Part shown: positions 23,964 through 31,376 of the stretch, piece by piece
Numbering within the stretch: the stretch's first letter is position 1
Layout: each line of letters starts with the position of its first letter
Assembly (NCBI RefSeq): GCF_029960645.1
Contig: NZ_JASBQY010000003.1
Span: 65,754 to 111,211, forward strand
Source: Arthrobacter sp. AL12
GTDB taxonomy: Bacteria; Actinomycetota; Actinomycetes; Actinomycetales; Micrococcaceae
Reading direction: 5' to 3'
DNA: 45,458 nucleotides
Program-made: the position numbers and the translations under genes
Notes under the pieces: model-generated
What the model saw: only the letters and a program-made list of their open reading frames with translations
The model's database searches: none
What the model was told of the DNA's origin: nothing

Positions 23964-24704
23964 ATGAGCATCTTTCTGGTCGGCGGCGGCCCGGATACCG
24001 TGTCGACTCCCCTGATCCTCGACCAGTTCAGCGCGGAGGCGCGGCACCGCGCCGGGGGCGGCCGGCCGCCGCGGATTGCCGTGGTGCTGGTTGACCACCA
24101 AGGCAGCGCCGAGTATTTCCTCCCCGCCTATCTGGAACCCCTGCAGCGGAGGACGCCGAGTGAGGTGTCGACGGTCCTGCTCCACCGCCACGGACCCGTG
24201 GACCCCCGGGCGTTCGACGGCGTCGATGCGATTGTCGTCGGCGGCGGCCCCACCCCCGTCTACGCCGAGGACCTGCGGAGCGCCGCGCCCGCCATCCGCC
24301 AGGCAGTAGCCGCGGGCGCCCCCTATCTGGGCTTCTCTGCCGGCGCCATGGTGGCGCCGGAACGGGCGATTGTCGGCGGCTTTCGGATCCGCGGCGTCGA
24401 GGTGTGCCCCGAGGAAGCGTCCGAGGGCCTCGGGGAGGTGGAGCTCCGCGAGGGCCTGGGCCTCGTTCCGTTCGCTGTCGACGTCCACGCCGCGCAGGCC
24501 GGCACACTGGGACGTGCGGTCTCCGCCGTCGTGCACGGCATGGTCGACAGGGCGGTGGCTGTCGACGAGAACACGGCCCTGGTGCTGCCGCATGCGGACC
24601 CGGGGGAGCAGCGGGTGATCGGTACGAACAACTGCTGGCTCATCCGCGGTCCCGGCCCCAAGGCCACGGTCTCGGTCCTTGGCAGTGTTGTTACTCGCGG
24701 GTAA
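23964..24704 (+). CDS. peptidase S51/cyanophycinase-like protein
   Basis: A 246-residue class I glutamine-amidotransferase-like fold protein. IFLVGGGPD opens it, VDAIVVGGGPTPVY follows, and the nucleophile Ser is in LGFSAGAMVAPE (about residues 114-125), as in S51 peptidases and cyanophycinase. Later VDVHAAQAGTLGR and VDENTAL fit the family's C-terminal part. Whether it cleaves Asp-containing dipeptides is unknown. Confidence 0.85.
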   Translation: MSIFLVGGGPDTVSTPLILDQFSAEARHRAGGGRPPRIAVVLVDHQGSAEYFLPAYLEPLQRRTPSEVSTVLLHRHGPVDPRAFDGVDAIVVGGGPTPVYAEDLRSAAPAIRQAVAAGAPYLGFSAGAMVAPERAIVGGFRIRGVEVCPEEASEGLGEVELREGLGLVPFAVDVHAAQAGTLGRAVSAVVHGMVDRAVAVDENTALVLPHADPGEQRVIGTNNCWLIRGPGPKATVSVLGSVVTRG

Positions 24705-24707
24705 CAT
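24702..24707 (+). promoter_or_regulatory. -10 box for a leaderless thioesterase mRNA
   Basis: TAACAT ends seven bases before the ATG at 24715 and overlaps the stop codon region of the S51-like gene. Confidence 0.5.
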
Positions 24708-24714
24708 TGGTCCC

Positions 24715-25260
24715 ATGCATCTGCTCCTGCGCACACTCGTCCTGCTGTTCACGTCCGCCCGCCGCTCCCCGCTGAGCATCTGGGACACCTCCTCGCTGCC
24801 GCTGAAGGTCCTGCCGACCGACATCGACATCGCGATGCATGTCAACAACGGCATGTATTTCTCGCTGATGGACTTGGGCCGGTTCGACCTGATGGCCCGC
24901 AGCGGAACCTGGAAGGCCATGCGCCGCCGGGGATGGAGCCCGGTGGCGGCCGGGGAGACCATCGCCTTCCGCCGGTCGCTGCAACTGTGGCAGCGGTACA
25001 CGATCGAAACGAAGATCATTGGCCTCGACGAGAAAGCCATCTACTTCGAGCAGCGCGTGGTGGTGGACGGGGAAATCTACGCCCGCGCCTTCATCGCCAC
25101 CCGCCTGGTCAGCAAGGGAAAACCGGTCAGCCAGGCGGACATCCTCCGCGAGTTCGGGGCGCCGCCGGCGGACCTCAAGCTGCCCGAATGGATCCACGAA
25201 TGGCGCGAAACCAACGCCCTCCCCGGCGCCCGGCGCCCGGCGCCCCACGTCTGGGCCTGA
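24715..25260 (+). CDS. acyl-CoA thioesterase family protein (THEM6-like)
   Basis: A 181-residue hotdog-fold protein. DIDIAMHVNNGMYFSLMDLGR (shown as DIDIAMHVNNGMYF, about 39-52) is the 4HBT-type helix with the catalytic Asp/Asn region, and a hydrophobic N-terminal segment (1-15) may anchor it. The THEM6-like group probably hydrolyses acyl-CoA; specificity is unknown. It is convergent with, and has its 3' end overlapped by, the broken ABC permease frame. Confidence 0.88.
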   Translation: MHLLLRTLVLLFTSARRSPLSIWDTSSLPLKVLPTDIDIAMHVNNGMYFSLMDLGRFDLMARSGTWKAMRRRGWSPVAAGETIAFRRSLQLWQRYTIETKIIGLDEKAIYFEQRVVVDGEIYARAFIATRLVSKGKPVSQADILREFGAPPADLKLPEWIHEWRETNALPGARRPAPHVWA

Positions 25261-25780
25261 GCCGGGGCCGGGGCCGGTCCAGGACGCCGACGCCGGCGCC
25301 GGCCGCCAGCCCGTAGGTCTTCCGGCCCGTCACCGCACCGGCGAGCAGCCGGATCAGCACAAACACCAGGGCCACGAGCAGCAGCACGCGCAGCAGGATG
25401 GCCAGCGCCCGCTCCAGGACCACCTGCGAGCGGGTCACGACGTGCGCCAGGGTGAGTTCCAGCTGGCCTGATTCCTCGTCCCCGCCGACCGCCGCCGGAC
25501 CCCACGCCACCGAGGCGATGGTCATCAGCAGGAAGCCGATCAGCCCGAACATCGTGGCCTGGGTGTAGCCGGGTCCCGAGGTGATCTGGTCGTAGTTGAG
25601 GGCCTTGATCATCTCCGGCGGGAAGGCATCCATCACACCCTGCATCTCCGGGCTTCCGCCGATCGAGGGATAGAGCGGCAGGTAGATGAAGATCGTGGCG
25701 GCGAGTCCGGCCGCCCACCCCAGCGTGGACCGCCAAGAGTCCACGAACGCCCGCGTGAACAGCGGCAGCGGCTTGCTCAT
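25175..25780 (-). pseudogene. truncated ABC-2 permease remnant
   Basis: The first about 145 residues (LYPSIGGSPEMQ, SGPGYTQATMFGLIGFLLMT, GGDEESGQLELTLAHVVTRS) are a normal ABC-2 permease N-terminal half. After FVLIRLLAG the sequence jumps to AVTGRKTYGLAAGAGVGVL, which belongs about 45 residues later in the family, then loses homology and runs antisense into the thioesterase gene. An internal deletion and loss of the last membrane segments are inferred. The ATG still overlaps the TGA of the upstream ABC ATPase remnant. Confidence 0.75.
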
Positions 25781-26230
25781 CCGCCGTGTCCTTCCCGTCG
25801 GCGGCGTATGTCCACGCCCCTTCCGCCGTTCCTGTTGCTGGCGCCGTTCCCGCCGTTCCTGTAGCCGGCGCCGTTCCCGCCGTTTTCGCTGCCGCGAATG
25901 GTGCCGTAGAGCTCAAGAACCGATTCCTCGAGGTCCGGCTCCTCCAGCACCAGCTCGGTGAGCTTGAGGGTGGCCAGGACCTGGAGCTGCGGCCGGATCG
26001 CGCCGCCCAGCGTGGCGGACAACTCGACGCCGTCGCCCGCCGGAAGCACCTCAAGGTGACCAATCCCGGGCACCCCGCCAGCAGCGCGCCGGCGTCGGCC
26101 GCCGAAATCCCGGCGGCAGTAAACCGCACGTGCCGGACCGGGGCTGCCCGCAGGCTGTAAACGGTGGCGACGGTGCCGTGCGGGCTGGGGTCCCAGGGCC
26201 CCGGGCCGGACGGCAGGGGGCGCGGGAGGG
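25777..26230 (-). pseudogene. C-terminal remnant of an ABC transporter ATPase
   Basis: One minus-strand frame gives GTVATVYSLRAAPVRHVRF and AAGISAADAGALLAG. After a one-base shift near 26065, another gives GIGHLEVLPAGDGVELSA and LTELVLEEPDLEESVLELYG, the typical C-terminal domain of ATPases paired with ABC-2 permeases. Walker A, signature and Walker B regions are absent, so the catalytic part was lost. A Gly-Asn rich tail follows. The stop overlaps the permease ATG (ATGA). Confidence 0.65.
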
Positions 26231-26286
26231 CCGTCACATGGATGTGCCAACAGCGAAATGCAGGGGACAAGCCGGCGCTGCTCGCG

Positions 26287-26292
26287 TACCGT
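26287..26292 (+). promoter_or_regulatory. -10 box for a leaderless thioredoxin mRNA
   Basis: TACCGT ends six bases before the ATG at 26299. Confidence 0.5.
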
Positions 26293-26298
26293 TGACCC

Positions 26299-26706
26299 AT
26301 GGCTACCGTAGACCTTACAGGTGAACAGTTCGCATCCACCGTCGAGGACAATGACATTGTCCTCGTTGATTTCTGGGCCGAATGGTGCGGCCCCTGCAAG
26401 CAGTTCGGCCCCACCTACGCCGCAGTGTCCGAGAAGCACAAGGACGTCGTCTTCTCCAAGGTGGACACCGAGGCCGAGCAGCAGCTCGCGGCCGAGGCCG
26501 GCATTACGTCCATCCCGACGCTGATGGCGTTCCGAGAGAAGGTGCTGGTGTTCTCCCAGCCGGGCGCGCTGAATGCCCAGCAGCTGGAGCAGGTCGTGGA
26601 CGCCGTCAAGGCCCTGGATATGGAGGAAGTCCACGCGCACGTGGCCCGGTCCCAGGCCGCCGCCGCGTCCGGCCAGCAGGACGGAAGCCAGATCCCGGAG
26701 GCCTAA
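26299..26706 (+). CDS. trxA: thioredoxin
   Basis: A 135-residue thioredoxin with the active site WCGPCK (C30, C33) and the cis-Pro loop TSIPTLMAF. It reduces cytoplasmic protein disulfides using thioredoxin reductase. A C-terminal extension of about 25 residues (HVARSQAAAASGQQDGSQIPE) exceeds the usual 105-110. No Shine-Dalgarno is visible, but a -10 box lies six bases upstream. Confidence 0.95.
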   Translation: MATVDLTGEQFASTVEDNDIVLVDFWAEWCGPCKQFGPTYAAVSEKHKDVVFSKVDTEAEQQLAAEAGITSIPTLMAFREKVLVFSQPGALNAQQLEQVVDAVKALDMEEVHAHVARSQAAAASGQQDGSQIPEA

Positions 26707-26745
26707 GCGCCACCTCTCACCGGCAGCAGCAACTGACCTCTGAAC

Positions 26746-26812
26746 AGCAACGCGGGGTCACTCCGCGCCCATTTATCGGAAGATCATGGGCGGGGAGTGA
26801 CCCCGCGTTGCT
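26746..26812. repeat. palindromic intergenic element, family B
   Basis: 27-base arms at 26746-26772 and 26786-26812, beginning AGCAACGCGGGGTCACTCC and ending with its complement, with one mismatch and a 13-base loop. It sits between the convergent thioredoxin and monooxygenase genes and could act as a terminator, though no T run follows. Confidence 0.85.
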
Positions 26813-26857
26813 TTGTTCTGTCGTGGTTTCGGCGTTCTGTCGTGGTGTCGGGTCCGG

Positions 26858-27136
26858 CTAGAGCTTCACGAGTTTGACCGGCTCGGCCAGCAGGGCGCTG
26901 AGGGATTCATTGAGGTCCTGGACCGCGGTGCCTTTCGAGTGCGTGTCCAGGTCCTCCTGCGAGGTCCACCGTTCGGTCAGGACCAGCTTGTCCTCGCTGG
27001 CCTCGGTGAGCTCGTAGCGGATGCAGCCGGGTTCGTTGACCACCTCGTCTATCGCGATCTCCAGCGCGAGCTTCACACGGAAGAACTCGCCGTCGTTGGG
27101 GATGAAGATGGCCTTAAGGTCAATGGGTGCGCTCAT
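26858..27136 (-). CDS. antibiotic biosynthesis monooxygenase (ABM) family protein
   Basis: A 92-residue dimeric ferredoxin-fold protein. NEPGCIRYELTEASEDKLVLTERW (ends NEPGCIRYEL and KLVLTERW) followed by DLDTHSKGTA is the YgiN/ABM quinol-monooxygenase pattern, with the conserved His (H66 by count). The ATG at 27136 follows TATTGT by seven bases. Confidence 0.9.
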   Translation of the reverse strand: MSAPIDLKAIFIPNDGEFFRVKLALEIAIDEVVNEPGCIRYELTEASEDKLVLTERWTSQEDLDTHSKGTAVQDLNESLSALLAEPVKLVKL

Positions 27137-27143
27137 GGTTTTT

Positions 27144-27149
27144 ACAATA
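27144..27149 (-). promoter_or_regulatory. -10 box for a leaderless ABM mRNA
   Basis: TATTGT on the minus strand ends seven bases before the ATG at 27136. Confidence 0.5.
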
Positions 27150-27225
27150 CCGGGCGTGGGCAATGTGTCCCGAAGATTTCGTAGGACATCCAAGCTTTAC
27201 TCTTCTTTTGGGGCCCGAGTGTTGG

Positions 27226-27231
27226 TAGCGT
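27226..27231 (+). promoter_or_regulatory. -10 box for a leaderless acyl-CoA synthetase mRNA
   Basis: TAGCGT ends six bases before the ATG at 27238. Confidence 0.5.
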
Positions 27232-27237
27232 CACATC

Positions 27238-28914
27238 ATGCTTGCATACACAGCCGGGGACACTGACGTCCCGCTGCTCGAGGAAACCATCGGCGACAAT
27301 TTCGAACGGGTCGTGGCCCGGTACCCCTATCAGGATGCCCTGATCGAGGCCGCGGCCGTGCCGGGGGAAGAGGCCCGGCGCTGGAGCTACACCAAGCTGA
27401 ACGACGACGTCGACCGTGTCGCCCGCGCCCTGCTGGCCCTGGGCGTGGCCAAGGGTGACCGGATCGGCATCTGGAGCCCGAACTGTGCCGAGTGGACCAT
27501 CCTGCAGTACGCGACGGCCAAGACCGGGGCGATCCTGGTCAACGTCAATCCCGCGTACCGCAGCCATGAACTGGAGTTCGTGGTCAGGCAGAACGGCATG
27601 CGGATGCTGGTCGCGGCGCCGTCGGACCGCAACAGCGACTACACCGGCATGGCCCGGCAGGCGCTGGCCGAGTGCCCGGAGCTGCGCGATCTCGTGTTCC
27701 TGCCCGACGCAGGCCTGCCCGGGCTCACCGCCGGCGTCCCCGAATCCCCGTCGGAGCGCACGTTCGCGGAGCTGCTCAAGCGGGCCGACGACGTCGGCCA
27801 TGCCGAGCTGAAGGCGCGCATGGCCGGGCTGGACCCCCACGACGCGATCAACCTGCAGTACACCTCAGGAACCACCGGGTTCCCCAAGGGGGCCACCCTC
27901 TCGCACCACAACATCCTGAACAACGGCTACTCGATAGGCGAGCTGATGGGGTACACCGAGCACGACCGGGTGGTGCTGCCGGTGCCGTTCTACCACTGCT
28001 TCGGCATGGTGATCGGAAACCTGGCCGCCCTCAGCCACGGCTGCGCCACCATCATCCCGGGCCGGGGGTTCACTCCAGCCGCCGCGTTGGAGGCCGTGCA
28101 GGACTTCGGCGGGACGTCGCTGTACGGCGTGCCCACGATGTTCATCGCCGAACTCGCGCTCCCGGACTTTGCCTCCTATGACCTCTCCACCCTGCGCACC
28201 GGCGTGATGGCGGGCTCGCTGTGTCCCATCGAGGTGATGAACCGGGTCATCACGGAAATGAACATGACAGATGTGGTCATCTGCTACGGCATGACGGAGA
28301 CCTCGCCGGTGTCCACCATGACCCGCAGTGTGGACACGATGGCCCAGCGCACCCAGAGCGTGGGCCGGACGATGCCGCAGCTGGAAAGCCAGGTCGTGGA
28401 CCCGATGACCGGTGACGTGATGCAGCGCGGCGAGATCGGCGAACTGTGCACCCGCGGGTACTCCGTCATGAAGGGCTACTGGAACCAGCCGGACAAGACC
28501 GCCGAGGCGGTCGACGCCGACGGCTGGATGCACACCGGGGACCTGGCCCGGATGGACGATAACGGCTACATCGTCATCGAGGGACGGATCAAGGACATGG
28601 TGATCCGGGGCGGGGAGAACGTCTATCCCCGCGAAATCGAGGAGTTCCTGTACACCCACCCGGACATCCAGGACGTGCAGGTGATCGGAGTGCCGGACGC
28701 CAAGTACGGTGAGGAGCTCATGGCGTGCGTCATCCTCAAGCCCGGTGCGGCCCCGCTGGATGCCGGCAGCCTGGCCGATTTCTGCCGCGGGAAGCTGGCG
28801 CACTACAAGATCCCGCGCTACGTGGATGTGCGCGAGGACTTCCCGATGACGGTCTCCGGCAAGATCCGCAAGGTGGACATGCGGCAGGAAGCGGTGGCCC
28901 GGCTGGGCCTCTAA
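27238..28914 (+). CDS. AMP-binding fatty-acyl-CoA synthetase
   Basis: A 558-residue adenylate-forming ligase that activates a carboxylic acid with ATP and then forms the CoA thioester. The P-loop-like motif YTSGTTGFPKGATLSHHN is at 208-225, YGMTETSPVS is the A5 motif, WMHTGDLARMDDNGY the A7 region and the catalytic Lys is K542 in VSGKIRKVD. Overall sequence fits medium- or long-chain fatty-acyl-CoA synthetases of the FadD35/AtoE-adjacent type, with chain length unassigned. With a glutaryl-CoA-type dehydrogenase in the window, acyl-CoA catabolism is represented, but the genes are not linked. Confidence 0.95.
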   Translation: MLAYTAGDTDVPLLEETIGDNFERVVARYPYQDALIEAAAVPGEEARRWSYTKLNDDVDRVARALLALGVAKGDRIGIWSPNCAEWTILQYATAKTGAILVNVNPAYRSHELEFVVRQNGMRMLVAAPSDRNSDYTGMARQALAECPELRDLVFLPDAGLPGLTAGVPESPSERTFAELLKRADDVGHAELKARMAGLDPHDAINLQYTSGTTGFPKGATLSHHNILNNGYSIGELMGYTEHDRVVLPVPFYHCFGMVIGNLAALSHGCATIIPGRGFTPAAALEAVQDFGGTSLYGVPTMFIAELALPDFASYDLSTLRTGVMAGSLCPIEVMNRVITEMNMTDVVICYGMTETSPVSTMTRSVDTMAQRTQSVGRTMPQLESQVVDPMTGDVMQRGEIGELCTRGYSVMKGYWNQPDKTAEAVDADGWMHTGDLARMDDNGYIVIEGRIKDMVIRGGENVYPREIEEFLYTHPDIQDVQVIGVPDAKYGEELMACVILKPGAAPLDAGSLADFCRGKLAHYKIPRYVDVREDFPMTVSGKIRKVDMRQEAVARLGL

Positions 28915-28926
28915 GTCGAGGTCTCC

Positions 28927-29014
28927 GGCGCTCCGGGGGCATTTTGGGAGCAAAGTTCGATGCCGGCGCCAAGATTGGCGGCGTGTCCGCGCCAAAGTGC
29001 CCCCGGAGTGCTGC
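28927..29014. repeat. palindromic intergenic repeat, family A copy 2
   Basis: Arms GCGCTCCGGGGGCATTTTGG (28928-28947) and CCAAAGTGCCCCCGGAGTGC (28992-29011) match in 18 of 20 positions. Bases 28984-29014 match copy 1 (5464-5494) at almost every position. It follows the synthetase stop codon by about 12 bp and lies between convergent genes. Confidence 0.8.
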
Positions 29015-29096
29015 GGGGCCGGTCCGAGGCGTGGCTGCGTGGTGACGGGCGCGGGACCGCCGGCCCCCCTTGCTTCCTGGGAGGGCAGGGGCGCGC

Positions 29097-30089
29097 CTAG
29101 TGGCCGCGGTGGTCCTGGATGGTCATCCGCGGGCCGAAGGTGGGTTTGCGGAAGCCGCTGAGCCCGATCATCCGGACCACACGCTGCCGGTGTCCGGCCC
29201 ACGGGGCCAGCAGCCGGAGCATCCCGGCGTCGTCGGTCCGGCGCCCGGTCAGCGCCGCCCCCACATACGCCGCCAGGTGGTAGTCGCCCACCGCAATCGA
29301 GTCCGGGCAGCCGTGCGTGCGCTGCATCACTTCGGCCGCGGTCCACACGCCGATGCCGGGGATGGTCTGCAGCTTCGCCGACGCCTCCGCGGCCGGGAGC
29401 GCCGCCAGCCGCTCCAGCGCGGCGGCGGAGCGCAGCGCGCGCATGACGGTCGCCGAGCGCTGCGGACCCACGCCGGCGTGGTGCCATTCCCAGGACGGGA
29501 TGCGCAGCCACTGTTCAGGCGTGGGCTGCACCAGCAGGTTCGCCGGCGCAACGGTGCCAGCGCCGGGGGCCGGGGTGCCGTAGCGGTACATCAGGTAGCG
29601 GTAGCCGCGCCGGGCCTCGACCATGGTGACCTTCTGCTCCAAGATCGTGGGCACCAGGGAATCGACCAGGCGGCCGGTGGCGGGCAGCCGGACGGCGGGG
29701 TTCCGGCGTCGGGCCTCAACCACCAGCCGGGGGAGCGTGGCGTGGAACGCGGGCTCATCGAAGGCGGACCAGTCGTCGTCGCGGCCCAGCATCCGCGGAG
29801 CGGACGCGGCGGCTTCGGCCGCACCCGGCCCCCAGGCCTGGATCTCGACGGCGGGACCCGCCGCCGGACAGCCCGACGGATAAGCCACCGCCAGCCGGAG
29901 CGTCGCCGGACCCGATGGTGTGGTGAACGCCATCCAGAGGCCGTCCGCCGTCGTGCGGATGGACGGATCGCCGTGCCCCCGCAGCAGCGTCCCGATGGTC
30001 TGCATCAGGTCGAAGGGGCCGCCCGGGAGCCAGCGCAGGGAGGCGTCCGCCGCGGCGGCCACGCCGGCGGGGACGTCTGCAATGGTCAT
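29097..30089 (-). CDS. AlkA-like DNA-3-methyladenine glycosylase
   Basis: A 330-residue HhH-GPD DNA glycosylase that removes alkylated bases. The helix-hairpin-helix is LQTIPGIGVWTAAEVM and the catalytic Asp is in DSIAVGDYHLA (about residues 257-267). The N-terminal 110 residues form the AlkA-type beta domain. The ATG at 30089 begins the conserved sequence; the earlier in-frame start has no support. It acts in base-excision repair. Confidence 0.9.
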   Translation of the reverse strand: MTIADVPAGVAAAADASLRWLPGGPFDLMQTIGTLLRGHGDPSIRTTADGLWMAFTTPSGPATLRLAVAYPSGCPAAGPAVEIQAWGPGAAEAAASAPRMLGRDDDWSAFDEPAFHATLPRLVVEARRRNPAVRLPATGRLVDSLVPTILEQKVTMVEARRGYRYLMYRYGTPAPGAGTVAPANLLVQPTPEQWLRIPSWEWHHAGVGPQRSATVMRALRSAAALERLAALPAAEASAKLQTIPGIGVWTAAEVMQRTHGCPDSIAVGDYHLAAYVGAALTGRRTDDAGMLRLLAPWAGHRQRVVRMIGLSGFRKPTFGPRMTIQDHRGH

Positions 30090-30183
30090 CCGACCATGAT
30101 TCCACGAACGCCTGACAACGCCGCTGCCCGCTGCCTGCGGAAGCAAAGGCCGGACGGCCCTTAGCCCCGGCGTTGACCGGTAC

Positions 30184-30189
30184 TAGACT
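30184..30189 (+). promoter_or_regulatory. -10 box of VOC gene 1
   Basis: TAGACT, followed by CTGTGGCGTGG, precedes VOC gene 1 by a 60-70 base leader. The same hexamer and following bases recur before VOC gene 2. Confidence 0.5.
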
Positions 30190-30255
30190 CCGGCTGTGGC
30201 GTGGGCGCCCGCGCCCGCCCTGAGGGCCCCGAACCCTCGTTCTAAGGAGAGTGTG

Positions 30256-30642
30256 ATGGCTGGTGGAGTAGTACATTTTGAGATCCCCGCAGACGACGAG
30301 ACCCGCGCCCGGGAGTTCTACAGTTCCATTTTCGGCTGGGAGTTCCAGGTGCTTCCGGAGCTGGACTACAGCCTCGCGATGACCACGCCGCTGGACGAGC
30401 AGGGCAGGCCGGCGGTGCCCGGTTCCATCAACGGCGGACTGTTCCGGCGAACCGGCCAGCTCACAGCCCCGGTGGTGACAGTGGATGTGGAGGACATTGA
30501 CGCTGCCCTGCAGCAAATCGTGGCGCAGGGCGGTTCTGTTCATCGGGAAAAAATGGAGGTTCCGGGGTCTGGCTGGAACGCCTACTTCAAGGACTCCGAA
30601 GGCAACATCGTGGGTCTGTGGCAGAACGCGGCACCGTCCTAG
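30256..30642 (+). CDS. VOC family protein 1
   Basis: A 128-residue VOC-fold protein (MAGGVVHFEIPADDETRARE, then FYSSIFGWEF) of the bleomycin-resistance/dioxygenase-like superfamily, 27 kDa-antigen Cfp30B-like subgroup. Catalytic role unknown. AAGGAGA lies five bases before the ATG. It is the first of two tandem paralogs whose leaders are also duplicated. Confidence 0.92.
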   Translation: MAGGVVHFEIPADDETRAREFYSSIFGWEFQVLPELDYSLAMTTPLDEQGRPAVPGSINGGLFRRTGQLTAPVVTVDVEDIDAALQQIVAQGGSVHREKMEVPGSGWNAYFKDSEGNIVGLWQNAAPS

Positions 30643-30645
30643 ACT
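30640..30645 (+). promoter_or_regulatory. -10 box of VOC gene 2 overlapping the VOC 1 stop codon
   Basis: TAGACT begins with the TAG stop codon of VOC gene 1 and is followed by GCTGTGGCGTGG, matching the promoter region of gene 1. Confidence 0.5.
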
Positions 30646-30712
30646 TTCGCTGTGGCGTGGACTGCCCTCGCCATGGACCGAGACACCGAGTTCCTGTTCT
30701 AAGGAGAATGTG

Positions 30713-31147
30713 ATGGCTGGCGGAGTAATCCATTTCGAAATCCCCGCAGACGATGAGAACCGCGCCCGGGAGTTCTACAGGTCGGCGCTCGGCTGGAGAA
30801 TAGATGCCATGCCGGAGCTGAGTTACGCCATGCTCATGACGACGCCGATGGATGAGACGGGCCTGCCCGCCGTTCCGGGGTCCATTAACGGCGGCATGTT
30901 CCGCCGCGAGGGGGAACTCACGTCCCCGGTTATCACGGTGGACGTGGAGGACATCGACGCGGCGCTGGAGAAGATCAACGCCCTGGGCGGCAGCACCGTC
31001 CTGCCGCGGCAGGAAGTTAGCACCATGGGCTGGTCCGCCTATTTCCGGGACACCGAAGGCAACATCATCGGCCTGTGGCAGAACGCCGCGCCGGCGGCAG
31101 GCGACGCGGCTGCCGGGGCGGGTGGGGCGAACGACATCGGCGCGTAA
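30713..31147 (+). CDS. VOC family protein 2
   Basis: A 144-residue VOC protein, paralog of its upstream neighbour: MAGGVIHFEIPADDENRARE and SINGGMFRREGELTSPVITV align with gene 1, while the C-terminus carries an added Ala-rich tail. AAGGAGA lies before the ATG as in gene 1. The substrate is unknown. Confidence 0.92.
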   Translation: MAGGVIHFEIPADDENRAREFYRSALGWRIDAMPELSYAMLMTTPMDETGLPAVPGSINGGMFRREGELTSPVITVDVEDIDAALEKINALGGSTVLPRQEVSTMGWSAYFRDTEGNIIGLWQNAAPAAGDAAAGAGGANDIGA

Positions 31148-31154
31148 GGCACGC

Positions 31155-31303
31155 GGGGCACGCCGGCAGATTGTTCACCGTGGTCGCCGCACCGGCGCCT
31201 AGGCTCGCGAGCTGCAGCAGGGCCGGCAGGCCCTCGCCGGCAACGGCGAACCCGGTCAGGAACTGCGTGAGGCCGTTCGCGTGCAGGGCCTCCACCACCA
31301 TGC
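31155..31303 (-). pseudogene. remnant of an ArsB/SLC13-type permease
   Basis: The minus strand encodes VVEALHANGLTQFLTGFAVA and then GEGLPALLQLASLGAGAATT followed by VNNLPA. The ending resembles the membrane segment with the conserved VNNLPAYLALE motif of ArsB/SLC13 permeases. Only about 50 residues remain, without start or stop context. It fills part of the 230-bp gap between VOC gene 2 and the cystathionine beta-synthase gene. Confidence 0.55.
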
Positions 31304-31363
31304 ACCGGCAGCCTCCCGGGCCGCGCCGCCGTGCCCGGGGCGGCCCCAAGCCGGCGGAGACTG

Positions 31364-31369
31364 TAACTT
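31364..31369 (+). promoter_or_regulatory. -10 box for a leaderless CBS mRNA
   Basis: TAACTT ends seven bases before the ATG at 31377. Confidence 0.5.
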
Positions 31370-31376
31370 TGTACCT

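Noticed and set aside
27865..29511. 548-residue open frame antisense to the acyl-CoA synthetase
   Set aside because: It has a His/Asp/Gly-rich composition without domains and crosses an intergenic repeat.
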